Shown piece by piece: positions 21,850 through 35,128 of a stretch of 64,000 nucleotides of DNA. The first letter of the stretch is position 1. Each line of letters starts with the position of its first letter. The translations under genes and the position numbers were made by a program. The notes below the pieces were generated by a model that saw nothing but the letters and a program-made list of their open reading frames with translations, had not been told where the DNA came from and did not search any database. The DNA lies in contig JAHWDD010000002.1 of NCBI GenBank assembly GCA_023897205.1, forward strand, positions 2,294,001-2,358,000, in the 5' to 3' direction. The stretch comes from Exophiala sp. HKRS030 (Eukaryota; Ascomycota; Eurotiomycetes; Chaetothyriales; Herpotrichiellaceae).

Positions 21850-24800
21850 GGTGGTTTTTATGTGAACAAGGATGAGTATTAATGTTCAGCGGATTTCTTG
21901 ACGCTCTGTAAAATTATATTCGCTGCTGAATCGTGCGAGGTTTCTTCTCGATCTCGCGTTTCAATCTGGCTTTCGTGTGCGGAGTTAGCACTTCGTCAAT
22001 CTCGAACGTCTCGACCGAGCACGACGGTAACTAGACGAGGATATTGAAACGTCGCTGATGCGACGAGCGCGGCTGTACAAATGAAGAGGATACAATTGCT
22101 GGGGCGCATTAATTCGATGTACCTTGTTTTTTCCACCGAGGTAATATCAGACTCCCCCTCGTCTACCTCGTCTTCAGAATTGAGATATCATTTACGAACC
22201 AGTACGGGGTCAAAAATGTTCCCCTTCTTTGAAACTCGGACTTACAGTCGGCATGGTGTCTCGTAGACTAGCGGTGGACTTTGTAGGGAGGCTGGGAAAC
22301 GGATGGAGAACATAATCTGGTGAGGAGGAGGTGAGACTTGATCGGACAATCTTCGAGAAGATCAGCGTAGAATCAACCATGAAAGGAAGGAGATTGAACA
22401 GTGGGCAATTTATCTGATTAGATACACCATGTATCGAGTACAGTACAGCTAGTCCGTACAAACACTGGTAGAGATGGTACTCATACTCGGCGCCATAACA
22501 AGAAATGGATAGCATCACCAGCACGATCAAACATAGATTTCAGAATGTACACCACAAATCACTAGAAGATTGCCATTGCAGTGCAGTGCATCTGAGGTTG
22601 ACCTGGAGAGTAGATGGATGACCTGAGACTTGCTTTCTCTGCGTCGGCTTTGCGAGTTGGATCCAAAGACAGGGAGAAGAAGTAGTACATGGACCGAAGG
22701 CGTAGTCTGGTCGAGTCGTTCTGCAGCCACCAAATTATGACCCAAGAAAGCTCGTGCTGAGCGACACAACAGCTGGCAGGGAGATCAGGGTTTTGGAACG
22801 ATCCAGCCCTTTGACTGATACACAGCTGGAGTACGGTGGTCAACACTTAAACCTTCCATCAAGACGCGAACTGCTCAACGGCCATACAATAGTACAACAA
22901 GTGTTAGTCGCACGGCATATGCCAATGACCCGAGACGCTTGTAACAAGTGCAACGTTCATACGATAACGTGGCGTAGTCTCGACCGCTGTCTATGCTGGA
23001 GGTTACTGAAATTGCACGTCGACCTCCAAAAGTCTGATATGGCTTGCATTTAGCAGACATATAGGAAACCCGAGCAAACTGCTTTGGGCTTAGAACACCC
23101 AGCACCGGTCAGGGTCCCTAGGGGTCCAAGCAGTCTCACCAGCCATTCTAGAAGCGTTCCACGACCAGTACACTTGTCGAAGAGTCATCCAATCGTCACA
23201 CTGGAACAGGATTTCAGGCACTGTGGAAGGCCTGAAGGTTCGTAGGCAGGAAATGATTCATCGACCTGAGATGGTCACGTGAGCACGCGAGAAGATTATA
23301 CGGAGGCAGAAACTTCCCCTGCTCCGCTCCACGCCGATACTCAAACTCAAGCCGTCAGAAGACACCTCACACAACCGTTGTTGTATCACCTCACAACGTG
23401 AGTCCATCTGGAACCCTGTGACAGAGCGGCGGGTATCCTGCAAGATGCAATTCAGGCAGGCCGTGGCGAGATCCGAGAAAAGACTCAATCGTGAGGGCCA
23501 AGAAAGAACACCGGCGAGTTTCCATTCGAGGTCGGTAACCAATCCTGAAACTTGCAAGAATCGCGGCTTCCCGACAGATGTGGTGAGACCTACGAGGGAA
23601 ACATGGGTCATTGTTCCGAACCAAGTGTCGCCCGAGGCTCGTTACCGTTGAACTGACAGAACCCTTGTGAAATGCCAATTGTTCCGAGAGGAAAGCGGAA
23701 TCTTGGGTAACGAATGTTTGCCAGATTGTCAGTGTAAGTCAAGATCTCTGGATTGCGGGAATCGTAGCGATGAGAAACATCGCCATGGTAAGTTGAACAA
23801 TCAACACACCGGTCTCATGACGGCTTCCCACAACAGTTCGGTGAGAGCCGAATATTCGGAGTTTGAACTTTCTGCTATGCCGGCACCAAAGACAATCGTC
23901 TTCCACCACCGGCAGTTGTTTTCGCTGAAGATTCTGAAACTTGCAACATGTGAGATCTTCAACTTATCTCTGAGCAGTGGTTGAGCGAATTCGAAGCAGA
24001 CATTATGGACACGTGATATCGAGGCTAGAGATCTGTTCGGTGAAACCATATTCCATCCCGAACTCTCGTGTGAAGCATTCAAACAGCAAGTGGCAGATGG
24101 ATACGGTGAAGTGCTATTGGGCTCGGCGGTAGTTTTGCCCCTCTACCACTGATTTACGAAATGGCAGGAAAAACCATCACACCGCTTGTCAACGCTTGTC
24201 GATGGCAGTGGATTTACATGCCTCACCCTCGCCTCAGATTCGGAGGCAAATTTTGACCTGCAGATCATCGTGGCCAGATTCACGGACTAACATCACGACC
24301 AGCGCTAACCGCCTCGTGATCGTCCGTCTGTTCGACCAACCTGCTTATCCGACGCGTCAAAAGACAAGACCGGCCTCGACTGGGCCCTTGGCTGGCTCTG
24401 CTCATGGTGATTCGCCAGACAACGTGGCTCGAAGTTGTCAAGTGAGGGTCAGCTTTCCATTGAGAAGGCAAATTCTCGTACAGGGGGTAATCTCCTACGT
24501 AATCTCGTGTCACGTCGAGGCGAGGAACTCGACTAGACTTGCAAATCTGTCTAGCACTCACGCACTACAGGGCGATGCTACCCCTGTCATCATCCATCAC
24601 GAAACCCCTCCTTGGCTGTTGCCCGATAGTACTGTAGGTTCAGGGATCATGAGTCCAGGGACCGCCAGAGACCCAAAACTCCCACGCAAGACAATCGAAG
24701 ACTGGGTCACGATCAAGGATGGCGACTTTTTGAGACACGCGCATCGCCGTTTCTGAGTTCCCGGTAGCTCACAGACTACTGAGCATTATCAATTTCGGCA

Positions 24801-27292
24801 GGGCTCGTGGTGTTTGCGCTATCCAATGCACTATTTGCCCTTATTGGCTGGCAATGGGAACTGCTCCTGACCTTCGATTTGCATGGCGCCACGAGATGAA
24901 GCGGGGTCACATGCGCAACACGAAAGTGGACGACGCCAAATTGTCTTGCGGATCGTTTTGCAGTCAAGCATCTCATGGCCGTCGCTGAAACAGTGCGGCC
25001 CGCTTGCTGCCCAGTGTCTGTGGCGAATCAATGCTGTGTCAGAGAGTGCAATAATTTTGCAAGCCACACCAAAATTGGTAGCCGACACTTCCGCCGAGGC
25101 TGGCACAACGCGACCATAATCCTAATCCTGGGGGGGCAAATTTGGTGCAGACGAGCAGGAAAGGCACACCACACCAGCACTAACACTACTGCAAAGGGGC
25201 AGAATGCTAGAGTGATACAGCCTGCTGCTGGCTGGGGACTTGCAGTTCGCCTGATCCATGGGCGAAGTTGCCTTGCCCGCCGTTGACACTCTGTTCGGTG
25301 GCTGAGGAGTCGTATTTTCCAAAGCCAGTTCTGCTGGCCCTCGTGCAAGGGTGTGTCCCGCCTGCCACGATCTTTCAGCTCCGACTGAGGTGACAGAAGT
25401 GTGGACTTGTTCTCCCTGAAGCATGCCCGCATAATAGCGCTGACCACGCTGTGGCCTTCGTCAAAGATAGAAGTCTCCATAAGGAGAGGAGAGCCTTGTG
25501 ATGGACATGGGGATGTACGAGGAAGCGGGCGGAAGACCAGCGTCGGCGCTGCAATCTGCAATTCTGAGCACGATCGTTTGGGCAGAAACATGAGCATGCA
25601 GGAAGGATGGGCATGGATGGACTGCTGGCAGGCTTCAACCACACCTCTCGCATCGAGAAGGGGCTGTGACACAGGCCCTCTGATTGGGGCACAGCGTCTA
25701 ATTGGAGCGAGGGATTCCAGCGCGCAGAATCCATCGTGAGATCAAGGTTAGTGCCTCACCCAGGCGTCAGCGTACTTCTCAGACTGACACGCTGGAGCAA
25801 CCCTGTGCCCTGCCATTTTCGCTGTCTAGTCATCCAGTCGTCTACCCACCGGCTTTCCTGAAACACGGGCGAATAGCAACGGCAGGCTACCTTGCCGGGA
25901 CCAGCATTACACACCTGCCAGGCCTGAGGCGTCTAGGCGGCGCAAAAAGCAACACGGACTTACCCTGAGCAGGTTCGCCGCTGGTAACACTGCCCGACCG
26001 ACGCTTGACAGTCGATCAATGTGCTCGTCTCATCAGGCATGTGCAGTGCCGTCTGTGCTGGCGGCAGCAGCAACCAATAGTCGTGGCCGTGCGCCGGCAA
26101 ACTCGCCCATAGTCTGAGAGGGTTATTTGGGACCATGGGCCTCCCAAGAGACACAGCAGACGGCTGAGGGTTCCTGCCTGTGACCGGTGGCGTAACAGGA
26201 GGAAATTTCGCCTGCACAGCGCCATTGGCGCCAAAGCCTACAACCGAAGAACAATGGCGAATTGAGTAACGGCGAGGCGGCGGACTGACCAGCCCAACTA
26301 CACCAGACCTGCAGACCTACAGCACTACTCGCCCTGCCAGGATCATGACCACCTCGAATTTCCAGGGCTCCTCCTGGGCAGGACAGGTTCTACATTTTAC
26401 TTTGGTGTGAGTAGTGATGGACACGCTAGAGGCCCTTCTGGTCCGGTGAGCTCGTTGACGACTGGTCGACGGTTAGCGCTGGCGTTCGGTTTCGCAAGGA
26501 ACGCTGATCTGTCGTGACGAAAAATGCGCCCAGCCACCTGGTGATCCGTCCATCCTTCCCTTGTTATGTCCTTGGTGTCAGGATGGTATGCAACCCACCA
26601 GTCTCCTGCTACCAGGCCGTGCCCGCCTCGTCGTGCGGTGTCTGGCCCACTTCGCATCGAAACCGTTGGTGGCCGACTCGTCATCCAGCGTCAGACCACA
26701 GCCAGGGTTTGCGAACTTTGATGCACTGGAGCGGATCTCTCTTGTTCTGGCGTTCTATTCGCAGCATCTCTCTAACCAGGTTCTGACAGCGTTCTGCCCC
26801 ACTGACATGGGTACCATGGGTGGGCATTGAAGGATGTCCGACCGTGCGTCGACGCTTGCTGTCCTTGTTAGTGGTTTGGGATGTCTCCATCCACCGTCAT
26901 ACCTAAAAGGACATTATATTGCCTCTACACCTCACAAGAACCTCTTCGATATCACAACTAGCATCGCCACTAAACAACCAACCTTCCTCTCTCCACGGAC
27001 TTCCCTCTTCCTATATCTCACATCTTCTGTTATATCTATTTACTTTCGAGTCCTTCCTTTACTCTCATCAACACAACTCGACATCGATCCTACAACCATC
27101 CTTGACCATCCATAATACCCGGAAGGAACCCAAAGGCCATACTCTATTTCCTATTCTTTCTCTCAACCACATAAACATCCGGGAGTGTTTTGTTTGGACC
27201 CATGTTCTGAGCCGGTTGTTCTCTTATTTGGTCTTTAACGACTACTCCTTTTTCCTAAAGCAAGTACTCGGTACTTTTGGGTTCTCCCAATA
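21850..27292. other. 5.4-kb gene-poor region upstream of the Ran1-like kinase
   Basis: No recognisable gene lies between the divergent amidohydrolase and kinase genes. The longest ORFs are 214 codons (25028-25672, minus) and 186 codons (24196-24756, plus). Neither shows a domain, a family resemblance or a convincing splice partner. Base composition looks balanced, without the TA-rich bias of strongly RIP-mutated repeats. I found no transposase or reverse transcriptase remnant. The final 350 bp before 27293 are pyrimidine-rich on the plus strand and are probably the kinase's long 5' UTR, with short upstream ORFs (for example 26919-27293, whose stop overlaps the kinase ATG). The rest may be an extended promoter, a non-coding RNA or a decayed insertion. 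Confidence 0.5.
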
Positions 27293-28613
27293 ATGCTCTT
27301 GACACCACCACCGTCTCCTGAACTCACGACCTCTCTTGCGCCAGAGGACAGATTGGGGTGTGTACTTGCCGGCCGATTGGAACTCGTCTCTGTCCTTGGA
27401 GTGGGTGCCTATGGAGTCGTCTACCGTGCTGTCGACATCTTGACCAATATTCCCTATGCTGTGAAGGCTCTTCCCAAATCCGGACTAGATGCCAGACAGC
27501 GGCGGTTTCAACGACGAGAGATCGCTCTACACCATCAAGCAAGCCAGCATCCCAATGTTGTTTCCTTGTTGCGCATCTTGGACAGCCCGGACTGCACCTT
27601 TGTCGTGATTGAATTTTGCCCGGAAGGCGACCTTTTCTCCAACATCACCGAACACGGCCATTTCGTGGGCGATGACCAGCTGGTTAAACATACGTTCCTG
27701 CAGATCTTGGATGCCGTCCAGTACTGCCATTCCGTTGGGATTTACCATCGCGATCTGAAACCCGAGAACATCCTGGTCACCAACAATGGAAGTACGGTCA
27801 AGTTGGCCGATTTTGGACTCGCCACCACCGATGCAGTCACATCCGACTTTGGATGCGGTTCTACCTTTTACATGTCACCAGGTATGTGTCCGCCGTCCTT
27901 GTCCCTGATGAACAATTGCTAACGCTCTTGCGTGTACAGAATGTCAACAAACTCCATCAAGGCCATATGCTCGCTACGCTGCCGCGCCCAATGATGTTTG
28001 GAGCCTTGGTGTAATCCTGGTGAACTTGACCTGTGGTCGCAATCCATGGAAAAAGGCCTCTCCCGAGGATTCCACGTTCAGAGCATTCCTCCAGGATCCC
28101 AAGTTTTTGAGCTCGATCTTGCCCATATCTGTCGAACTCAACGTGATCTTGCGCCGGATCTTCGAGTGTGAACCACACAAGAGGGTTAGTCTCCAGGAAC
28201 TCCGGGAGTTGATCATCAACTGTCCCAGGTTGACCATTAACTCCTACAACACTCTGCCTCCGTCACCTGCCGCATCTCCATATGCGTACGTTGATCCCGT
28301 GGATTGTGCCAACATGGCTCTGCCACCGTCACCACCTGCATCGCCTTGTCCTCAACCACCATTCCACACACAACCCTCGGAATGGTCTCTGTTTGGCACG
28401 ACGTCCAAGTCAGGTTCATCTTGTTCTTCTGTTTCCACGGATTCCGGGTACGAATCCGAAAGTCTTTTCAACGACGCTGGCCAGTATATGCAACCACCTC
28501 CGGTTTTCAATTTCTACGGCAATGTTATTCCGTTGAACAACGAAACCGACAAGCCTACAACCTATCATCCTTTTTCTCCACCCGGATTCAGCCCAGCAGT
28601 CGCAACCTATTAA
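27293..28613 (+). CDS. Ran1/Sks1-type serine/threonine protein kinase
   Basis: Exons are 27293-27881 and 27940-28613 (420 residues). The 58-bp intron has donor GTATGT, branch GCTAAC and acceptor CAG, and splicing restores YMSPECQQ. The kinase core is complete: Gly loop LGVGAYGVVY (35-44), Lys58 in YAVKALPK, catalytic HRDLKPEN (Asp154), DFG at 173-175, and the SPE motif ending the activation segment. The sequence resembles fungal kinases of the Ran1 (S. pombe meiosis inhibitor), Sks1 and Vhs1 group, which link nutrients to development. The C-terminal 150 residues are Pro/Ser-rich and disordered, with repeated PPSPxASP. The gene stands alone in a very gene-poor stretch, which suggests extensive regulation. 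Only the family-level function is supported. Confidence 0.85.
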
Positions 28614-31150
28614 TATCCTTTTTTGGTGACTACGCGAACGATTATACGTTCAGCAGCGACCGCTTTGATGTTCTCTTACGACATTCACGGCATTTATGAT
28701 CGATTGGAGTTTTTGTTTTTCCAAAACTGTTTTCATCTGGATACCCAGGCGGTTTACGAGACTTTGACCAATTACCACATGACTGGAAAGTTCATCTGGA
28801 TCCTTTTTATTACCGGAAAAAAAAACTAGGAACAAAATTTGTGTGTTCTATTTGACCGCACTGGACTTGAGCGTGTTTGAGGAGTTTCACCTAGACGATG
28901 GAGGGAGGGCATGTTTCCGTGTTGACTGTTGAATGTGCGCGAGGATGACGCCGAAGGAGATTTGTTATGTCAGCGTTCTGAAGGTTGGGAATTTTGAAAG
29001 AGGGAAAAACAACTCAGAGGCAGAAAATGGCGCAAGAAGTGGGATGCTTTGTTGTTGATTGATTGTCCCTCAAACCAAGTGCTGGCGAGAGGTGACATGG
29101 GATTTGGAGAGGAAGTCGTCGATTTATTATTTTCCTTTTGCTATGTTTACATGGGTGTCTCGAGACATCAAATAAGTTATCTTGTATGACCAACCGAGGG
29201 AAACATCTTTCAAGGCTCTCGAATTGGAGTTGACTTAAGGGCTCTCACGGGGCCATGTTTGTCTAGTCCTCAGTCGGATTGTCTGTTTATCTTGTAGATA
29301 GATGAGTTCGAGAAGAGACGAAAACAATAAGATTCAGGTCTAAATCCGTACTTTCTGTTCGCTTCTCTCAACTACCCATCAATAGTAAATATTCGCAAAG
29401 GATGGGTGAAGCGGCTATCATGAGTGGCGACTGTACCTTTGCTGTGCTGGACTGTCACTGCCACCACTATTCTACGATCTACCTACCATACTAGGTAAGG
29501 TTGACCCCCCAAGACTTTTTGGACGGGACGGAGGGGGGGGCTCCAGGAGGAGGAGCTTGAAGGAGGATCAGGAGGGATGGATCGAGGATCTTCCTGTCTT
29601 TGCCACACTCTGTTTCTGGTTGCCGTCTGTACTTCACCAGACAGAAACTATTATTGTAGAACTCTTGTTGGTTGCCGCCCCCGGCAGTAATAGCAGAAAC
29701 TAATGCAAGCCTCTTTCTTCTTTTTTGCCACAAACCACCCCCCCTGTCGCTCCTTGTCTCTTTCGAGCGAGAAGACAAGGTTACGGAGTTTTGGACGCAT
29801 GCGATCCAGCCCAGCCCGTCCAAGGGACTTTTTTCTTTCTTGACAGCGCACATGCGTCAGCCCCCCGCTTGCTTGTCTCGTACTGGGCATTTGGATTGGA
29901 CTCTATCAGTTCCAGGGGTGTCTAGAGGATGCATGATGCATTGGCCTGCCTTATTTTGTTTTTGTCCCTCCTCTAGACCTTTTTTCGACTGGGGCCACAA
30001 GCTAGTGCGACTGTTATCAGTATAGCTGGCCTGTTTGCGCAGTAACGTGTTTTGCCAAAAGGTCTTGAATCTCTTTTTTGTTTTCGCCACGGCGCTACTG
30101 CATGCACGGAAGGAGTGTGTGCACGTCTGTCAACTTCTTCCCCCAGCTCGCCTACGCTCGCGCAGATGGTCCTGATTTGCTGACAACAGCCTTGTAGAAC
30201 TTTCCATCCCTTGGATCCCGCTTCCTTGTTCCTTCCTTGTGGGAAGGGAAGGAGGGGAGGGGGGCTGATATTCTCCAGTACGGCTACAAGGCGACTAAGA
30301 ATTCCTCGGCTACAGAACAACACATCACACTCGGGATGCAGTCCCAGCCCAACCCAAGGCCCCTCCCCTTCCTCCCCATCTTCCCTCTATCTTATCCCAT
30401 CGCCCATCATTCACTTATCAAAAGGAGCGCTAACGACGTATCCGGACGGGAGTTAATATGTCATTGGATCATTGGGTCCTTCAAGCAGACCCACCAGGAC
30501 TTGACCTACTATAGCCATGTACATACGGTCCGCAAATGCGAACCAGACAGGTACTTCTCTGACACTTGTTGCACGTCGCTCTCCCATCAGTGACGGGAGG
30601 CTTATGCAGGTGATTGCGCAAGTTTTACCACGGAGAAAATGTGATGGACTCTGGAAGTCACGGCAGGTGGAAGTTTGGTTGGGTACTGGTGGCTAGTCCG
30701 GATTGCACGTTCCTCAATCGAGTAAGGCAATGATGGATGGATTTGCATCGATCACAAGGAGGGATTTCCCTCCTGGCGTGCAGGGGGAGGGCGGGGGTTA
30801 GAAAAAAAAAGAAGAGACTGGCACAGATACTAGAGTACGGGAGTACGATTGGTCATTCGTCCTAACGCAGACCAGACACGGGCAACACACAAGATGGGCG
30901 CAGAGCATACAGACCCGGGCTGTCCTTCCCTCTCTCTCCATCCCTGTCCGACATGGAGGCAACGAGACAGAAAGAAGAGAATGGTGAGCAAAAAGCTGCT
31001 GTACTACACAGCCAACCACTCGTACAGTACCGCCTGTCCCGCGCGCTGTCTTGATGAACCTTTTTCATTCGTCAGACACAAGTGCCGGCAGCTGACATCC
31101 TTTTGGCAGCTTTTCTGCCTTTCCTGATAAGCAGATAGAATGGTTGCCCA

Positions 31151-31231
31151 ATACACACACTCTCACACTCACACACACACACACACACACACGCACGCAC
31201 ACACGCACACACATTATTCGATGATGATGAT
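31151..31231. repeat. (AC)n microsatellite followed by (ATG)n
   Basis: An AC dinucleotide tract with TC and GC interruptions covers about 60 bp and is followed shortly by four ATG units. It is not part of a gene. Confidence 0.9.
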
Positions 31232-34200
31232 GCAGCTTGTGTCACCCTCACACCCCCCTCCCTCTTTTCGTCACCTTTAATCCCGTCTTGTTTCTCCAAC
31301 GGGTGGTGGGTTTATCTGATAAGCCTATTTCCTGCTGCGTGTCCAACCTTGTAGTACTCCGCACAGGAATGCGAAATGGTGTTCATCTTTCAAAGCATTG
31401 ACAGAGCAAGGTTGAAGGTACACAGGGCAGCCAAAGGATACAGTATCCGTCAACCTAACCAGTAACCACCCTTGCCCACTACTTGCTCTTACGATCACCC
31501 AAGCAAGCCCAAGACGGGCGTTGCTATCGTTGTTTCGAACTTGGGTTCATCATCCCCCGTCACCACTTTGACACTTTGGAGCTCTGCTGACGACTACTCC
31601 TAACATTGTGAAAGTCCTCGTTACTATACGAGTACGATTACGAGTACTCGGCACCTTCTCGCCAGAGAAGCATCAGTACTGACTCGTAAACGTCTGCTTG
31701 CGACTCTGAAAAAAACTTCCGATGATGATCGATTAACTTTTTTTTCCCCTTCTCGATATCCGTAAAAAACGCATTGTGATCGGTAGTCAGCAACGCGATC
31801 GAAGGCAACCTTCTTTCTTTCCCCCCCGCCTCAACCATCCAAAAAGGTCGAGACCCAGCAAAATACGAGGAAAAAGCAAGACACCAAGAAAGCAATCCAG
31901 TCCACCTGTCAACCCAATCCCTGAAGCATATCATTCTTCTAACCGAAGGGTCAATATCTCACAAGGTACTTCGTGCGAGGCAGGATGACTCCACATTTTC
32001 AGGTCTACAACCCCAATGACGACGGGGTGTGTCAACTGGACATGTGTCACGTTCCGCCGTCCTGCACAACAACGTACACAAATACAAAAATACGAGGTTG
32101 AACTTGAGTCAAAAAGCAGATGGCCAAAACTCGTGCGAGTACGAGGCGGCGGTCGCGAGAAGATGGGCGGTAAGTCAAGAAGTCAGCGAAGTCACCTGTC
32201 AGGTCACTCTGTCCCCCCCCCCTCTCCCTTCCTCCTCGTAATTATTTTCATTGTTTTCAATAGCACAGGTTCAAAACGTCGAAGAAAGAGGGTGGGTGTG
32301 CATGTCACAAAAACTGCCCAATGAGCGTCCAAGAAACGTTCCCTCAGACGACGACATCCGGGGCGGGGGGACTCATAACTCGTACTCTCAAGTCTTCCTC
32401 GCGGTTGTTCTTCCGCTTTTGTCATCCGAAGCGTGCCTTTTCCCCCCTTGCTTTTGTTGAATCATTGACTTCCGTCACTAGTTCGTCTTTATCTCGGCGA
32501 AAGGGTGTGTACTTCGTCTCCCTATACGTACAAGTAGGTGCCAAAGTCGAATGAACTCGTGACTTCGTACCTCCAGCCGTGGTTAGGGAACGTTTTCTGT
32601 CTCCCTCGAACCTACCAAACCGCTCTTCTCCCATGCCTTGCCCGCCAGCCTGATCCTCACCCGGCAATTCATCAACACATGGCAAAAATGCCTCAACAAC
32701 TCACCAACTTTTGTCGAGTGAGAAGGTAGTTGGCTGGGCCATGAAGTCACGGAAACACGATACGCTCGCGGACACGGGGGCATGCATGATGGCATTTCGT
32801 AGACCCAATCATGCTGCGTCAAATTGATTTATCCGAATCCTTCAGGAGCTGTCGTCTTGCTGTCGTCTTGGGATAGAAACATACACTTGGCCTTGGGATT
32901 GTGTACTGTAATCGACGATTGATAGTGTGGATCATAACGTCCAAAAATAAAGTTACTACTGAGGAGCAGAGGGCGACCAAGTGCCTGTCACGTGGTACAA
33001 AGCGACTTCTTAAATATAGGTCACGTGAAGCGAGGGTATGGTCTCCGGGCAGAGAGTCGGAGAATAGTGAGTACTCGTAGAAAGTCTGTACCCAGGTACC
33101 TCAGAACAATCAGCAAGCTGGATGCACGGACACCAAGTCACAATAAATAGAGGCCAGCGTGTCACTTTCCGGAAACCACAGATACGAAAGCTCGTGGAAA
33201 GAAGCAGGAGCATCAAACAGCTCAGTGCTGCGGTGATACTTTACCCTGAAATTCTTCAACGGGCACGGTCGTGGGCGTTGGTGTCAAAAATGCGTCCTGA
33301 TCACCAAGTGCTCATTCAAACTTGTCACTCACATCGTACGAGTGTACGAGTCCTGGCAGGCAGACGACATCCGGAGCAACACAACCCACCATAATGAACT
33401 CCTTTCTCCATATGAGACCGGGTACGTCATCATGTATTGTGATCCAGAATGCCTCATCGCATCTCTGGTTGGGTTTCGCTCGTGCCAATATATTCTGTAC
33501 AAAGACCATAGTCGAGCGGCACCTCCGTCGATATCCGGAGCTGCAAGCACCAGTGTTGAACTGTTGTCGAGCGGCCAATGATGGTAGCCCGTTAGCACCA
33601 CGGCTCCCGGGGCCCATTGGCGTGTCTCAAGCAATAGTAGGGGGGAAAGATATATTTCCACTCCCTTGAGGAGGTCAAAGCTCGAGGCTCCTCTTTTCCC
33701 AATGATGTACTCCTCACATGGAAATTGTAGTTATGAGGTACTTCGTCCCAGTGCCATGCAAGATTCGCTAGTTGACGGGTATAAGGGGGGCCGATCTACA
33801 AGATCAGGTTCTAGGTTGGAAAGAACACCAGGCGGTCTGTGTGAGAGGGCCCCTGTGTGAGGCTCTGAGGGAACATGTCAGCTGTGCAGTGTACGTTGCG
33901 TAGGAGGAGGACAAGTGCCAGTTGGTGGTCAAGGCGTCGCATGGAGCTGCGGTCTGGATGCTTTGACGTTTTGCCTTTGGGACCTCAAAGCTGTAGCCTG
34001 TGCTCGGGCCAACAACACAACACTGGATGAGAACTAGTCGAGCGTGTCGCGAAGAGGAGTTGAGGGTCTGCTCCACATTGAGGAAGAAAAAAAAAGGTAC
34101 GTACCTAGTTTTGTCGCAGAAGACTGCTAAGCCACAATCACAGACAAAGCTCATTTTTGTGAAGCCACAATTGAAACCGTGTCATCAGCGAGCGCCACGT

Positions 34201-34342
34201 CACGTTCGAAGACTCTGGGCAGCACTGATTTTCTCGCCTCGAACTGCTAGATTAACGCGGAGATGGAGATGGATCTCTTCTCTAAGAGGTCGCAAGCGAG
34301 ATTTTCAGAGAGACCGTTGGTCAGTATTGTCTCAATACGAGA

Positions 34343-34371
34343 TACGGAGTACAGAGTACTCGTACTCCGTA
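34343..34371. repeat. Perfect 10-bp inverted repeat built on TACGGAGTA
   Basis: Arms at 34343-34352 (TACGGAGTAC) and 34362-34371 (GTACTCCGTA) are exact reverse complements separated by 9 bases. The spacer itself contains GAGTACTC. The same nonamer recurs singly elsewhere in the window. It could be a protein-binding palindrome or a remnant of a short repeat family. Confidence 0.8.
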
Positions 34372-35128
34372 CATTGGCTGGTGTTGGTTGTTTTTTTAGG
34401 ACGATAGTGTAGAGAATTTGACATACGAGGCTCTAGGTCATTGATACCGTGACAATATTGCAGTTGTAACCGTTTCGTCCAGAGTTGCGTTCGACAAATT
34501 TAGAATCACCATAATCGAGTCTGGATGTACTCGGTAATGAGGCACAGCTTGCGAGAACGGGTGATCGAGTGAATATTCTCCCGTACCAAGCCTTTTTTTT
34601 CTGCGCCCCGAGGCTTCCAAGATGGACCATTACGCGTACGTACGGGAACGCCCAACGATAGAGGTCAGACTCACTCTCTGGCTGGGCGTGCAAGAGTATA
34701 GAAGATTCCTTGAGTTTGAAACGGTTTGTACCTCTCATTTACCTTCTTGTCCGTTTCATTTCAACCTGTGAGAACCGTTCAAAGGCTCTTATTTCGATAC
34801 CTCTGGTACTGTTCTGCGCCGGTTTCAGACTCTTAGCGGAATCCGTGCACGTTTGGGTGGCACTGTATTTTCGATAGTCCTTGCCACATTCAACCTCATC
34901 TCTCGCCTTTACGATTTCCCTTGACCTCGATTCGTGACAGTTAAAAAGAAGACATCAATCCTGAGTCCAAAGTCGTTGCGCATCCGAACAAACCACTAGA
35001 GGAACCAACAACAACACCCCCCAAACCCTTTCACGCGCATCGCTTCCGTTGCTTTGTCGCCTGTACGAGTGCACGAATTCCGCTCGGAACGAAAAGATTT
35101 CAAAAGCTTTTTTTAAAAAAAAAAACCA

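Larger units (their letters stand above)
28614..35128. other. 6.5-kb gene-poor region between kinase and CYSTM gene
   Basis: No recognisable protein or RNA gene was found. Overlapping ORFs of up to about 135 codons occur on both strands without domains. The stretch has homopolymer runs, an AC/ATG microsatellite, a perfect inverted repeat at 34343-34371 and many GTAC/GAGTAC words. The last 300 bp before 35129 are pyrimidine-rich and then A-rich, fitting the 5' UTR of the CYSTM gene. A non-coding transcript or long regulatory region is possible, but I see nothing specific. Confidence 0.5.

Noticed and set aside
24196..24756. 186-codon plus-strand ORF
   Set aside because: No recognisable family, start context or partner exon.
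25028..25672. 214-codon minus-strand ORF in the gene-poor region
   Set aside because: No domain, no splice-supported extension and a composition unlike the neighbouring genes. Its length is only mildly surprising for non-coding DNA of this base composition.
22500..27000. Possible RIP-mutated transposon
   Set aside because: No terminal repeats, no transposase or reverse-transcriptase fragments, and no TA-rich bias visible by eye. A dinucleotide index would be needed to exclude it fully.
31151..31231. Regular AC/ATG repeats considered as an array
   Set aside because: Simple microsatellite without unique spacers, and the genome is eukaryotic.
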